Assembly (NCBI GenBank): GCA_905221605.1
Contig: CAJNDS010000943.1
Coordinates: forward strand, 12,501-48,992
Reading direction: 5' to 3'
From: Symbiodinium natans
Taxonomy: Eukaryota > Sar > Dinophyceae > Suessiales > Symbiodiniaceae
Length of the DNA stretch: 36,492 nt
Position numbers and translations under genes: made by a program. Of this stretch, positions 19,213-29,288 are shown one piece after another. Every line of letters starts with the position of its first letter. Positions within the stretch are counted from its first letter, which is position 1. A model generated the notes under the pieces. That model ran no database searches and was not told the origin of the DNA. It saw only the letters and a program-made list of their open reading frames with translations.

Positions 19213-20316
19213 ATGGCCCGATATGCCCAGAACACCACCTGCGGCAACACATGCCCTTGGGGCAGCGGTGATTCGAGCATGCCAGATGCCTTCACCGTTG
19301 CTGCCATGAAGGCCGCTCGCCGCAGGGAGTCCAAGGAGACGATCACCAGTGAGGCACCGAGCGTTGGCCGATCTTCTTCAGCCGGGGGCCTGGAACAAGC
19401 CCAGGTTCCGGAGCTGCAAGAGATCGCTCCGCGCCCGGATGCCTTGAAAAGCTCGCGGTCAACTGAGGCGCTGACCACATGCCGCTCAGCAGCATCGCGT
19501 GCTTCTCGCGCCTCCCGGGCATCCACGACCAAGAGTGGCAAGGATGTCGAGGTGAAGGTGATGAACTTGATCCAAAAGTGCCTGGACAAGAAGGTGCTCG
19601 AGATGCAGGAGCTCAGGATTCAAGCTCCCGCGAGCGAGGCTAGCCTGAGCGCACGCTCCACTGAGACGGCGCTGACGCAGCTCTCTCAGGCAGAGGCACC
19701 ATCTCACGTTGAGACCGACACGAGTGTGAAGGCAGAGCTTCAGCCAGAAGCGGTGACCATGGCAGGCAAGCGAGCCCAGGCACAGAAGCTGTCCGATGCT
19801 GCGCTGGGGAAGTTTGACGACGACGCGTCGCGCTTGGCTTATCTTGAGATGCAGAAGAGTGCCGCAGAAGCACGCAACAAGAACCGTTCTGCCCTGTGCT
19901 TCGGCTACGAGCCTCCCTCCCGTGTGCAGGCAGAGGGCAAAACAATGGCCGGCAAGCGTGCTCAGGCTCAGAAACTCTCGGACGCTTCGCTGGGCAAGTT
20001 TGACGCCGACCAATCACGTCTTGCTTACCTTGAGATGCAGAAGAGCGCCGCAGAGGTGCGCAACAAGAACCGCTCCGCCCAATGCTTTGAGAAGGCCGAG
20101 GCTCCCCAGTATCCAGCTTTGCTGCGCGAGGTGGAGGGGCTGGCGGAGAAGGGGACTCATGCGACCATGGCAGGCAAGCGCGCCAAGGCCCAGAAGGTTT
20201 CGGAGGCCACGCTGGGCAAGTTTGATGCCGACAAGTCCCTCGGTGCGTATCTTGACATGCAGAAGAGTGCCGAGGAGCTGCGCAACAAGCACCGCGTCGG
20301 CCAAGGTGTGTTCTGA
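19213..20316 (+). CDS. Triple-repeat protein of unknown function, array copy 1
   Basis: A 367-residue protein without introns; no known family recognised. Residues 1-40 contain Cys10 and Cys14 and a basic patch (AARRRE). Residues 45-180 are Ser/Ala/Arg/Glu rich with SRAS-type runs (95-103) and a helical stretch (112-134, VEVKVMNLIQKCLDKKVLEM). The C-terminal half has three repeats, T182-F230, T244-F292 and T318-F367. Each has the pattern MAGKRAxAQKxS, LGKFDxD, AYLxMQKSAxExRNKxR; the first two end in CF, the last in VF. The repeats are probably helical. No signal peptide or membrane helix. The start is favoured by the array-wide ATG after possible acceptors. Other-frame ORFs over it (254 codons +, 235 codons -) are shadows. 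A cytoskeletal or scaffold role would be speculation. Confidence 0.85.
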   Translation: MARYAQNTTCGNTCPWGSGDSSMPDAFTVAAMKAARRRESKETITSEAPSVGRSSSAGGLEQAQVPELQEIAPRPDALKSSRSTEALTTCRSAASRASRASRASTTKSGKDVEVKVMNLIQKCLDKKVLEMQELRIQAPASEASLSARSTETALTQLSQAEAPSHVETDTSVKAELQPEAVTMAGKRAQAQKLSDAALGKFDDDASRLAYLEMQKSAAEARNKNRSALCFGYEPPSRVQAEGKTMAGKRAQAQKLSDASLGKFDADQSRLAYLEMQKSAAEVRNKNRSAQCFEKAEAPQYPALLREVEGLAEKGTHATMAGKRAKAQKVSEATLGKFDADKSLGAYLDMQKSAEELRNKHRVGQGVF

Positions 20317-21203
20317 GCTGCCCCAGAGCTTGCCCAGAGCTCTGCATCTTTGTCAGTTTTGGTCTGCAGGTGTGGCCCAGCTCTCTAGAGCAGTGGCCAA
20401 TTCTGTTTCAACCAGAGACCTGCACAGCGGCCATGCAGCCGCACTCTACAAGTTCCAGGTGCCTGATAGGCGCGACTGGCGTGGAAGCAGACTTCGAACA
20501 TCTTTCGAAGCCAGGATAGCTCAAGTCATCATCGATCCGCCTCACGCCAGGCCTGCCTGAAGATCAACAGATCGATCAGGCTCCTGTGAGCTAGGAGCTT
20601 CTGTGGTTTAATGGTGTGCTAGCACCAGCTGGGCATCCACTCCTACAAAAGGAAGGGGCACATGTACAGCCAATCGGGCATATAGCCCAGCTTCTGTCTG
20701 GCAATCACCCTACTTCTTACTTCTCATGTTTGAAGACAAGAGACCAAAAGATGGACCAAGACCTGTCGCATCAGGCATGCCATCATCTCGCGGCTGTCCA
20801 TTTGCTGCCTGCGGCTGAGGTCACTGGCCTGGGCAGCCGCGAACCCCTTGGCCTCTTTTTGCGTCGCTCGAATGCATCTTGCTACGTCGTGTCGCATCCT
20901 AGTTCAATAAGCCATACGCCATAAGCCAAGCCGAGGTAGTGCCGAGTTTCAATGGCAGTTTCTCGTCGTAGTTGCAGGGCCAACTGGACAGTTCAGCTCC
21001 GAAGCACCACAGCGACACCACGTGGTGCCACGCTATAGCGCCCCCTCGTGCGGCTACGTAAACTAGGACGTGGTTCTGCGAAACACGGAGTGGTCTGGTA
21101 TGTCTGGTACATTATGCTCATGCTGTGGCACCTACTGTAGCCTCCAGGTTGGGTCAAGCTCGTCCTCAGTCATTATAGAGACTCGCAGCTCGGGAGCAAA
21201 GCA
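20317..21203. other. Array spacer with stem-loops, unit 1
   Basis: The 887-bp spacer holds two small perfect stem-loops: CTTCGAA/TTCGAAG with a 5-nt loop (20492-20510) and GCTCCT/AGGAGC with a 7-nt loop (20580-20598). They recur at +1991 in the other units and may be 3'-UTR or processing elements. No second gene is convincing; a 102-codon frame at 20616-20924 has unremarkable composition. Confidence 0.5.
21016..21040. promoter_or_regulatory. Palindrome pair upstream of array copy 2
   Basis: Same two palindromes as in copy 1, unchanged. The spliced-leader-like remnant follows at 21137-21158. Confidence 0.4.
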
Positions 21204-22307
21204 ATGGCCCGCTATGCCCAGAACACCACCTGCGGCAACACATGCCCTTGGGGCAGCGGTGATTCGAGCATGCCAGATGCCTTCACCGTTGCTGCCATGA
21301 AGGCCGCTCGCCGCAGGGAGTCCAAGGAGACGATCACCAGTGAGGCACCGAGCGTTGGCCGATCTTCTTCAGCCGGGGGCCTGGAACAAGCCCAGGTTCC
21401 GGAGCTGCAAGAGATCGCTCCGCGCCCGGACGCCTTGAAAAGCTCGCGGTCAACTGAGGCGCTGACCACATGCCGCTCAGCAGCATCGCGTGCTTCTCGC
21501 GCCTCCCGGGCATCCACGACCAAGAGTGGCAAGGATGTCGAGGTGAAGGTGATGAACTTGATCCAAAAGTGCCTGGACAAGAAGGTGCTCGAGATGCAGG
21601 AGCTCAGGGTTCAAGCTCCCGCGAGCGAGGCTAGCCTGAGCGCACGCTCCACTGAGACGGCGCTGACGCAGCTCTCTCAGGCAGAGGCACCATCTCACGT
21701 TGAGACCGACACGAGTGTGAAGGCAGAGCTTCAGCCAGAAGCGGTGACCATGGCAGGCAAGCGAGCCCAGGCACAGAAGCTGTCCGATGCTGCGCTGGGG
21801 AAGTTTGACGACGACGCGTCGCGCTTGGCTTATCTGGAGATGCAGAAGAGTGCCGCGGAAGCACGCAACAAGAACCGTTCTGCCCTGTGCTTCGGCTACG
21901 AGCCTCCCTCCCGTGTGCAGGCAGAGGGCAAAACAATGGCCGGCAAGCGTGCTCAGGCTCAGAAACTCTCGGACGCTTCGCTGGGCAAGTTTGACGCCGA
22001 CCAATCACGTCTTGCTTACCTTGAGATGCAGAAGAGCGCCGCAGAGGTGCGCAACAAGAACCGCTCCGCCCAATGCTTTGAGAAGGCCGAGGCTCCCCAG
22101 TATCCAGCTTTGCTGCGCGAGGTGGAGGGACTGGCGGAGAAGGGGACCCATGCGACCATGGCAGGCAAGCGCGCCAAGGCCCAGAAGGTTTCGGAGGCCA
22201 CGCTGGGCAAGTTTGATGCCGACAAGTCCCTCGGTGCGTATCTTGACATGCAGAAGAGTGCCGAGGAGCTGCGCAACAAGCACCGCGTCGGCCAAGGTGT
22301 GTTCTGA
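21204..22307 (+). CDS. Triple-repeat protein of unknown function, array copy 2
   Basis: Identical to copy 1 in protein except Val136 for Ile136. Silent differences seen from copy 1: Arg3 (CGC), Asp76 (GAC), Leu211 (CTG), Ala218 (GCG), Gly309 (GGA) and Thr315 (ACC). The CGC at Arg3 is unique to this copy. Confidence 0.85.
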   Translation: MARYAQNTTCGNTCPWGSGDSSMPDAFTVAAMKAARRRESKETITSEAPSVGRSSSAGGLEQAQVPELQEIAPRPDALKSSRSTEALTTCRSAASRASRASRASTTKSGKDVEVKVMNLIQKCLDKKVLEMQELRVQAPASEASLSARSTETALTQLSQAEAPSHVETDTSVKAELQPEAVTMAGKRAQAQKLSDAALGKFDDDASRLAYLEMQKSAAEARNKNRSALCFGYEPPSRVQAEGKTMAGKRAQAQKLSDASLGKFDADQSRLAYLEMQKSAAEVRNKNRSAQCFEKAEAPQYPALLREVEGLAEKGTHATMAGKRAKAQKVSEATLGKFDADKSLGAYLDMQKSAEELRNKHRVGQGVF

Positions 22308-23006
22308 GCTGCCCCAGAGCTTGCCCAGAGCTCTGCATCTTTGTCAGTTTTGGTCTGCAGGTGTGGCCCAGCTCTCTAGAGCAGTGGCCAATTCTGTTTC
22401 AACCAGAGACCTGCACAGCGGCCATGCAGCCGCACTCTACAAGTTCCAGGTGCCTGATAGGCGCGACTGGCGTGGAAGCAGACTTCGAACATCTTTCGAA
22501 GCCAGGATAGCTCAAGTCATCATCGATCCGCCTCACGCCAGGCCTGCCTGAAGATCAACAGATCGATCAGGCTCCTGTGAGCTAGGAGCTTCTGTGGTTT
22601 AATGGTGTGCTAGCACCAGCTGGGCATCCACTCCTACAAAAGGAAGGGGCACATGTACAGCCAATCGGGCATATAGCCCAGCTTCTGCCTGGCAATCACC
22701 CTACTTCTTACTTCTCATGTTTGAAGACAAGAGACCAAAAGATGGACCAAGACCTGTCGCATCAGGCATGCCATCATCTCGCGGCTGTCCATTTGCTGCC
22801 TGCGGCTGAGGTCACTGGCCTGGGCAGCCGCGAACCCCTTGGCCTCTTTTTGCGTCGCTCGAATGCATCTTGCTACGTCGTGTCGCATCCTAGTTCAATA
22901 AGCCATACGCCATAAGCCAAGCCGAGGTAGTGCCGAGTTTCAATGGCAGTTTCTCGTCGTAGTTGCAGGGCCAACTGGACAGTTCAGCTCCGAAGCACCA
23001 CAGCGA

Positions 23007-23031
23007 CACCACGTGGTGCCACGCTATAGCG
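23007..23031. promoter_or_regulatory. Palindrome pair upstream of array copy 3
   Basis: Same palindromes as copy 1. The spliced-leader-like remnant follows at 23128-23149. In this copy the downstream TTATAG reads TTAAAG, which still ends in AG. Confidence 0.4.
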
Positions 23032-23194
23032 CCCCCTCGTGCGGCTACGTAAACTAGGACGTGGTTCTGCGAAACACGGAGTGGTCTGGTATGTCTGGTA
23101 CATTATGCTCATGCTGTGGCACCTACTGTAGCCTCCAGGTTGGGTCAAGCTCGTCCTCAGTCATTAAAGAGACTCGCAGCTCGGGAGCAAAGCA

Positions 23195-24298
23195 ATGGCC
23201 CGATATGCCCAGAACACCACCTGCGGCAACACATGCCCTTGGGGCAGCGGTGATTCGAGCATGCCAGATGCCTTCACCGTTGCTGCCATGAAGGCCGCTC
23301 GCCGCAGGGAGTCCAAGGAGACGATCACCAGTGAGGCACCGAGCGTTGGCCGATCTTCTTCAGCCGGGGGCCTGGAACAAGCCCAGGTTCCGGAGCTGCA
23401 AGAGATCGCTCCGCGCCCGGACGCCTTGAAAAGCTCGCGGTCAACTGAGGCGCTGACCACATGCCGCTCAGCAGCATCGCGTGCTTCTCGCGCCTCCCGG
23501 GCATCCACGACCAAGAGTGGCAAGGATGTCGAGGTGAAGGTGATGAACTTGATCCAAAAGTGCCTGGACAAGAAGGTGCTCGAGATGCAGGAGCTCAGGG
23601 TTCAAGCTCCCGCGAGCGAGGCTAGCCTGAGCGCACGCTCCACTGAGACGGCGCTGACGCAGCTCTCTCAGGCAGAGGCACCATCTCACGTTGAGACCGA
23701 CACGAGTGTGAAGGCAGAGCTTCAGCCAGAAGCGGTGACCATGGCAGGCAAGCGAGCCCAGGCACAGAAGCTGTCCGATGCTGCGCTGGGGAAGTTTGAC
23801 GACGACGCGTCGCGCTTGGCTTATCTGGAGATGCAGAAGAGTGCCGCGGAAGCACGCAACAAGAACCGTTCTGCCCTGTGCTTCGGCTACGAGCCTCCCT
23901 CCCGTGTGCAGGCAGAGGGCAAAACAATGGCCGGCAAGCGTGCTCAGGCTCAGAAACTCTCGGACGCTTCGCTGGGCAAGTTTGACGCCGACCAATCACG
24001 TCTTGCTTACCTTGAGATGCAGAAGAGCGCCGCAGAGGTGCGCAACAAGAACCGCTCCGCCCAATGCTTTGAGAAGGCCGAGGCTCCCCAGTATCCAGCT
24101 TTGCTGCGCGAGGTGGAGGGGCTGGCGGAGAAGGGGACTCATGCGACCATGGCAGGCAAGCGCGCCAAGGCCCAGAAGGTTTCGGAGGCCACGCTGGGCA
24201 AGTTTGATGCCGACAAGTCCCTCGGTGCGTATCTTGACATGCAGAAGAGTGCCGAGGAGCTGCGCAACAAGCACCGCGTCGGCCAAGGTGTGTTCTGA
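23195..24298 (+). CDS. Triple-repeat protein of unknown function, array copy 3
   Basis: Same protein as copy 2 (Val136). It shares Asp76 GAC, Leu211 CTG and Ala218 GCG with copy 2, but Gly309 GGG and Thr315 ACT with copy 1, so it is a mosaic of those two haplotypes. Confidence 0.85.
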   Translation: MARYAQNTTCGNTCPWGSGDSSMPDAFTVAAMKAARRRESKETITSEAPSVGRSSSAGGLEQAQVPELQEIAPRPDALKSSRSTEALTTCRSAASRASRASRASTTKSGKDVEVKVMNLIQKCLDKKVLEMQELRVQAPASEASLSARSTETALTQLSQAEAPSHVETDTSVKAELQPEAVTMAGKRAQAQKLSDAALGKFDDDASRLAYLEMQKSAAEARNKNRSALCFGYEPPSRVQAEGKTMAGKRAQAQKLSDASLGKFDADQSRLAYLEMQKSAAEVRNKNRSAQCFEKAEAPQYPALLREVEGLAEKGTHATMAGKRAKAQKVSEATLGKFDADKSLGAYLDMQKSAEELRNKHRVGQGVF

Positions 24299-24997
24299 GC
24301 TGCCCCAGAGCTTGCCCAGAGCTCTGCATCTTTGTCAGTTTTGGTCTGCAGGTGTGGCCCAGCTCTCTAGAGCAGTGGCCAATTCTGTTTCAACCAGAGA
24401 CCTGCACAGCGGCCATGCAGCCGCACTCTACAAGTTCCAGGTGCCTGATAGGCGCGACTGGCGTGGAAGCAGACTTCGAACATCTTTCGAAGCCAGGATA
24501 GCTCAAGTCATCATCGATCCGCCTCACGCCAGGCCTGCCTGAAGATCAACAGATCGATCAGGCTCCTGTGAGCTAGGAGCTTCTGTGGTTTAATGGTGTG
24601 CTAGCACCAGCTGGGCATCCACTCCTACAAAAGGAAGGGGCACATGTACAGCCAATCGGGCATATAGCCCAGCTTCTGCCTGGCAATCACCCTACTTCTT
24701 ACTTCTCATGTTTGAAGACAAGAGACCAAAAGATGGACCAAGACCTGTCGCATCAGGCATGCCATCATCTCGCGGCTGTCCATTTGCTGCCTGCGGCTGA
24801 GGTCACTGGCCTGGGCAGCCGCGAACCCCTTGGCCTCTTTTTGCGTCGCTCGAATGCATCTTGCTACGTCGTGTCGCATCCTAGTTCAATAAGCCATACG
24901 CCATAAGCCAAGCCGAGGTAGTGCCGAGTTTCAATGGCAGTTTCTCGTCGTAGTTGCAGGGCCAACTGGACAGTTCAGCTCCGAAGCACCACAGCGA

Positions 24998-25022
24998 CAC
25001 CACGTGGTGCCACGCTATAGCG
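24998..25022. promoter_or_regulatory. Palindrome pair upstream of array copy 4
   Basis: Same palindromes as in the other units; spliced-leader-like remnant at 25119-25140. Confidence 0.4.
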
Positions 25023-25185
25023 CCCCCTCGTGCGGCTACGTAAACTAGGACGTGGTTCTGCGAAACACGGAGTGGTCTGGTATGTCTGGTACATTATGCT
25101 CATGCTGTGGCACCTACTGTAGCCTCCAGGTTGGGTCAAGCTCGTCCTCAGTCATTATAGAGACTCGCAGCTCGGGAGCAAAGCA

Positions 25186-26289
25186 ATGGCCCGATATGCC
25201 CAGAACACCACCTGCGGCAACACATGCCCTTGGGGCAGCGGTGATTCGAGCATGCCAGATGCCTTCACCGTTGCTGCCATGAAGGCCGCTCGCCGCAGGG
25301 AGTCCAAGGAGACGATCACCAGTGAGGCACCGAGCGTTGGCCGATCTTCTTCAGCCGGGGGCCTGGAACAAGCCCAGGTTCCGGAGCTGCAAGAGATCGC
25401 TCCGCGCCCGGATGCCTTGAAAAGCTCGCGGTCAACTGAGGCGCTGACCACATGCCGCTCAGCAGCATCGCGTGCTTCTCGCGCCTCCCGGGCATCCACG
25501 ACCAAGAGTGGCAAGGATGTCGAGGTGAAGGTGATGAACTTGATCCAAAAGTGCCTGGACAAGAAGGTGCTCGAGATGCAGGAGCTCAGGATTCAAGCTC
25601 CCGCGAGCGAGGCTAGCCTGAGCGCACGCTCCACTGAGACGGCGCTGACGCAGCTCTCTCAGGCAGAGGCACCATCTCACGTTGAGACCGACACGAGTGT
25701 GAAGGCAGAGCTTCAGCCAGAAGCGGTGACCATGGCAGGCAAGCGCGCCCAGGCACAGAAGCTGTCCGATGCTGCGCTGGGGAAGTTTGACGACGACGCG
25801 TCGCGCTTGGCTTATCTGGAGATGCAGAAGAGTGCCGCGGAAGCACGCAACAAGAACCGTTCTGCCCTGTGCTTCGGCTACGAGCCTCCCTCCCGTGTGC
25901 AGGCAGAGGGCAAAACAATGGCCGGCAAGCGTGCTCAGGCTCAGAAACTCTCGGACGCTTCGCTGGGCAAGTTTGACGCCGACCAATCACGTCTTGCTTA
26001 CCTTGAGATGCAGAAGAGCGCCGCAGAGGTGCGCAACAAGAACCGCTCCGCCCAATGCTTTGAGAAGGCCGAGGCTCCCCAGTATCCAGCTTTGCTGCGC
26101 GAGGTGGAGGGACTGGCGGAGAAGGGGACCCATGCGACCATGGCAGGCAAGCGCGCCAAGGCCCAGAAGGTTTCGGAGGCCACGCTGGGCAAGTTTGATG
26201 CCGACAAGTCCCTCGGTGCGTATCTTGACATGCAGAAGAGTGCCGAGGAGCTGCGCAACAAGCACCGCGTCGGCCAAGGTGTGTTCTGA
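25186..26289 (+). CDS. Triple-repeat protein of unknown function, array copy 4
   Basis: Same protein as copy 1 (Ile136, Asp76 GAT), but with Leu211 CTG, Ala218 GCG, Gly309 GGA and Thr315 ACC as in copy 2, and a private silent change at Arg187 (CGC). Its 3' spacer is the most diverged: substitutions near 26725 and 26805, a longer T run near 26829, and loss of homology at about 26875. Confidence 0.85.
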   Translation: MARYAQNTTCGNTCPWGSGDSSMPDAFTVAAMKAARRRESKETITSEAPSVGRSSSAGGLEQAQVPELQEIAPRPDALKSSRSTEALTTCRSAASRASRASRASTTKSGKDVEVKVMNLIQKCLDKKVLEMQELRIQAPASEASLSARSTETALTQLSQAEAPSHVETDTSVKAELQPEAVTMAGKRAQAQKLSDAALGKFDDDASRLAYLEMQKSAAEARNKNRSALCFGYEPPSRVQAEGKTMAGKRAQAQKLSDASLGKFDADQSRLAYLEMQKSAAEVRNKNRSAQCFEKAEAPQYPALLREVEGLAEKGTHATMAGKRAKAQKVSEATLGKFDADKSLGAYLDMQKSAEELRNKHRVGQGVF

Positions 26290-26875
26290 GCTGCCCCAGA
26301 GCTTGCCCAGAGCTCTGCATCTTTGTCAGTTTTGGTCTGCAGGTGTGGCCCAGCTCTCTAGAGCAGTGGCCAATTCTGTTTCAACCAGAGACCTGCACAG
26401 CGGCCATGCAGCCGCACTCTACAAGTTCCAGGTGCCTGATAGGCGCGACTGGCGTGGAAGCAGACTTCGAACATCTTTCGAAGCCAGGATAGCTCAAGTC
26501 ATCATCGATCCGCCTCACGCCAGGCCTGCCTGAAGATCAACAGATCGATCAGGCTCCTGTGAGCTAGGAGCTTCTGTGGTTTAATGGTGTGCTAGCACCA
26601 GCTGGGCATCCACTCCTACAAAAGGAAGGGGCACATGTACAGCCAATCGGGCATATAGCCCAGCTTCTGTCTGGCAATCACCCTACTTCTTACTTCTCAT
26701 GTTTGAAGACAAGAGACCAAAAGACTGACCAAGACCTGTCGCATCAGGCATGCCATCATCTCGCGGCTGTCCATTTGCTGCCTGCGGCTGAGGTCACTGG
26801 CCTGCGCAGCCGCGAACCCCTTGGCCTCTTTTTTTGCGTCGCTCGAATGCATCTTGCTACGTCAGTGTCGCATCC

Positions 26876-27935
26876 CCTGTCAGCCAATATAGCCGTAGCA
26901 CACGTGCCAGGGGTGATTTCCGGACCTCTACACATGCTCCGTGCGACCATGGTTTTTACCGCTCTTCACACGCCCGACCAGGTTTCCTCCCTCTCCTTTG
27001 TTCGCCTGCTTAGAGCTGGAGAGCCCTTTCTTGCCCACTCGCAGGTGGTTGCAAGCCGTGACTGCTGAGATGCGCCGGGGGGGGGGCGGGGGGGGTGGGG
27101 TGGGGTGGGCAGCCCGTGTTGCATTTGCGGTGCGGCAGGTGTGTTACAGACAGGGGTGAGTCAGCGTCCAACGTCACACCATCAGGATGGATAGCAGCCA
27201 GCTGATTACTTTCGAAGCACCGCAGTTGCAACTGTCACTGTGTAGTTGTCAGCTTAAGCCGGGTTACACGTGCCGCTGGGAACGAAACGAGATGCAGAGC
27301 CAGTGGACGTGTCGAGTGGATTCGAGTGCCAGTCGATATCCAGGGCCCATCTCTCCCATATTGTAAGCTGTTTCATCGCGGAAGAGAGCAGACGGCTGCT
27401 GCATGGTTACACGGGGACCACTCAGCGACCTGCGAGGCTCGGCTGAAGTTCCTGGAGCCCAGGGCAGCCTTGCAGGCACTGGGGGAACACTGTAGGGCCT
27501 GGCCACAACTAGGAGTACTCTCCGCTCAGAAGATGGCAGTTAGCAGGCAATGTACCAGTATAGTGACAAGCCATATATGCCTCCGTGCTGCGAGTCCGGG
27601 CTGACCGGTCGCTGCCAGTAGCAAGGGCTAGAATGCGGGATCTGAAGGTTCTTTCAGTAGACTGATTGAACTCAGCTGCCCTTGAAGTTGTGCCCAAAAA
27701 GCAGGAGCCATTGAGTGCAGGATGCAGCGACCTCAGAGTGAGCTCAGACCTTCACTGTTTGCACGCGTAAGCTCCTCCACTTTTAAAAGTTCAGCACATG
27801 GACCCGGAGTGCAGCTGTCGCGCTCAGGCAACAGCAGCTCATTGTCTGAGAGGCCCGAGTTTGACTACAGTCTGAGACTTTGCGCCTGTCATGTGTTTCA
27901 GGCTTCTGCTGTAGGTACAGCTAGTTCAACCTAAA
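26876..27935. other. Mostly unassigned; right flank of the array
   Basis: G-rich tract at about 27077-27110. A + frame near 27425-27500 (EARLKFLEPRAALQALGEHC) is weakly protein-like. No supported gene. Confidence 0.3.
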
Positions 27936-28073
27936 TTACAAAAAGTGCGTGAATCGCACACTCCGAGTCCGTCTTCCCCCGCTAAACACACGCCTCCCTT
28001 GTCGTTTGTCTTTGTCCTCATCCTTCTTCTTGTCCTTCTTGACCTTGCACCGGACGAGCGCACAAATCTTCAT
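27936..28073 (-). CDS. Small basic/acidic ORF, possibly a first exon
   Basis: An ATG at 28073 (minus strand) opens 45 codons to a TAA: MKICALVRCKVKKDKKKDED, then KDKRQGRR and a Ser/Arg tail. The KICALVRCK start followed by a Lys/Asp run is unlike random sequence. It could be a first coding exon ending at a GT near 27985 rather than a complete protein. It diverges from the + strand gene beginning near 28111. Confidence 0.3.
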   Translation of the reverse strand: MKICALVRCKVKKDKKKDEDKDKRQGRRVFSGGRRTRSVRFTHFL

Positions 28074-28110
28074 ACCGTAACGCAATACAATGGAATACAC
28101 CTACACGCAG

Positions 28111-29288
28111 GATAGATGAGCAGCTCACTGCGCAGCTCAACATGCGCCTGGAGGCCGACCCAGCGACCTGAAAGCACAGCAAAATGCTGTACACAATTCA
28201 GAGCATCAAGACCCTCGTACCCAAGGCTGATGGTATCTTGACAGCATGTTTTTGAGAAGGGGATCGCTTGCTTTTGGAAGCAGAAGCAGACAACCTTTGA
28301 ATATGCCTCTGGCTTTCACAGGCATCGCTATGTCGTAAGATACAGGGTACTTCTGCAGCAAGCGCTTGGCACAACTCACGCTTCCGGTAGAGTACATGTC
28401 ACAGAAGGACATTCGGAGCATCAACCAAGACACCAAAAGGCATGAAGAGAGCTGAACACATCTCTTGAATTGCTTTGCCCTCGAGACTAAATGTTTGATG
28501 CCGGGCAGGTGTCAAAAAGGGATTGATACTTGTTTCTTTCGCAGTGACTAGCAGGCGAGCCCTCACTTAGTCACGTGAGGAGGTTTCCCGCGTTAGGCCG
28601 ATCCGGACAGTTGTCAGCGTGAGTTGTGCTCAGGAGCACTCTCGTTCTGTGGGCCTGGAGCTGGAGAGTATGCGAAAGTCCATGTCCGGCGCTCAGGATG
28701 TATGTGGCTGCATGCAGTATGTACAAGTTTGCAAGACAATTGGAACCACGGAGCGCGGGAGCATGGAATTGTTGAAGGAGATCGTGAGTTGATTCCCAAC
28801 CTACTAAACTGAAACCTTATTTGCAGTCTCATTGCGCACATAGACTTTAAAGCTTGTTTCGCTGTGTTTGCTGCTCCTCCCTAAGACTTGCAGGGGCTGT
28901 AAAATTGTGTGTGTGTGTGTGCGTGTGTCCATGTGTCCGTTCTGGCTCAAGAGCTTGGTGCTTCAAAGCCCTAATCGTGGTGTAAAGGAGAAGAGAATGC
29001 TAGAATTCTGCCCTGTATTTTCAAGGGCCACAAGCGAAAAGCAAGCAACCTTTGTCCTGCCTGACTCTTGCTGGCCATGTTGCGCAGGGTAGCACGATCG
29101 CCACCCGCCGGGTGCCTTTGTACAGCCCGGGTCGCGTCACGGCAGGCGCTTTACTGGGAATCAATCCAGCAAGCACGATGTTGCAAAAGACTGTTTCGGC
29201 GGATTTGAAGGAGGGGAGCATCAATCCGGAATCCTTGGCAGATTTGCACCTGACTGCCTCGCTAGTACAGAGGACAGTCGGAAAGTAG
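28111..29288 (+). CDS. Multi-exon gene end, unknown protein
   Basis: Three exons join in phase 0 throughout: 28634-28699 (after GCTCAG; EHSRSVGLELESMRKSMSGA, QD; donor GTATGT), 28736-28783 (after TGCAAG; TIGTTERGSMELLKEI; donor GTGAGT) and 29088-29288 (after GCGCAG; GSTIATRRVPLYSPGRVTAG, ALLGINPASTMLQKTVSADL and 26 more residues to TAG). Introns are 36 and 304 bp. A likely earlier exon starts at 28111 after ACGCAG (IDEQLTAQLNMRLEADPA); its 3' limit is unclear because coding-like sequence changes frame near 28170. The peptide is helical and charged at first, then Ser/Thr/Gly rich. No family recognised. The 36-bp intron is unusually short but its removal is needed to pass an otherwise poorly coding stretch. 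Confidence 0.55.

Larger units (their letters stand above)
19008..26875 (+). repeat. Tandem array of a 1991-bp gene unit, 3.95 copies
   Basis: Start codons at 19213, 21204, 23195 and 25186 are exactly 1991 bp apart, and spacers are as similar as coding parts. Homology begins at CCGAAGCACCACAG (19008) and fades in copy 4 at about 26875, where the last ~97 bp of the unit is missing. Each unit has upstream palindromes, a spliced-leader-like remnant, a 1104-bp intronless gene and an 887-bp spacer to the next start. Head-to-tail intronless arrays are the usual form of highly expressed dinoflagellate genes. Confidence 0.97.

Noticed and set aside
19640-20347. 235-codon minus-strand frame over the array gene
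   Set aside because: Ser/Pro/Arg/Cys-rich shadow of the real gene, with no start context or family resemblance.
19796-20560. 254-codon + strand frame overlapping the array gene, open in all four copies
   Set aside because: Arg/Cys/Trp-rich composition typical of an out-of-frame reading of a GC-rich gene; openness in all copies follows from their near identity.
28936-28950. TTCTGGCTCAAG, close to the end of the dinoflagellate spliced leader
   Set aside because: Lies inside a predicted intron; the 5' half does not match.
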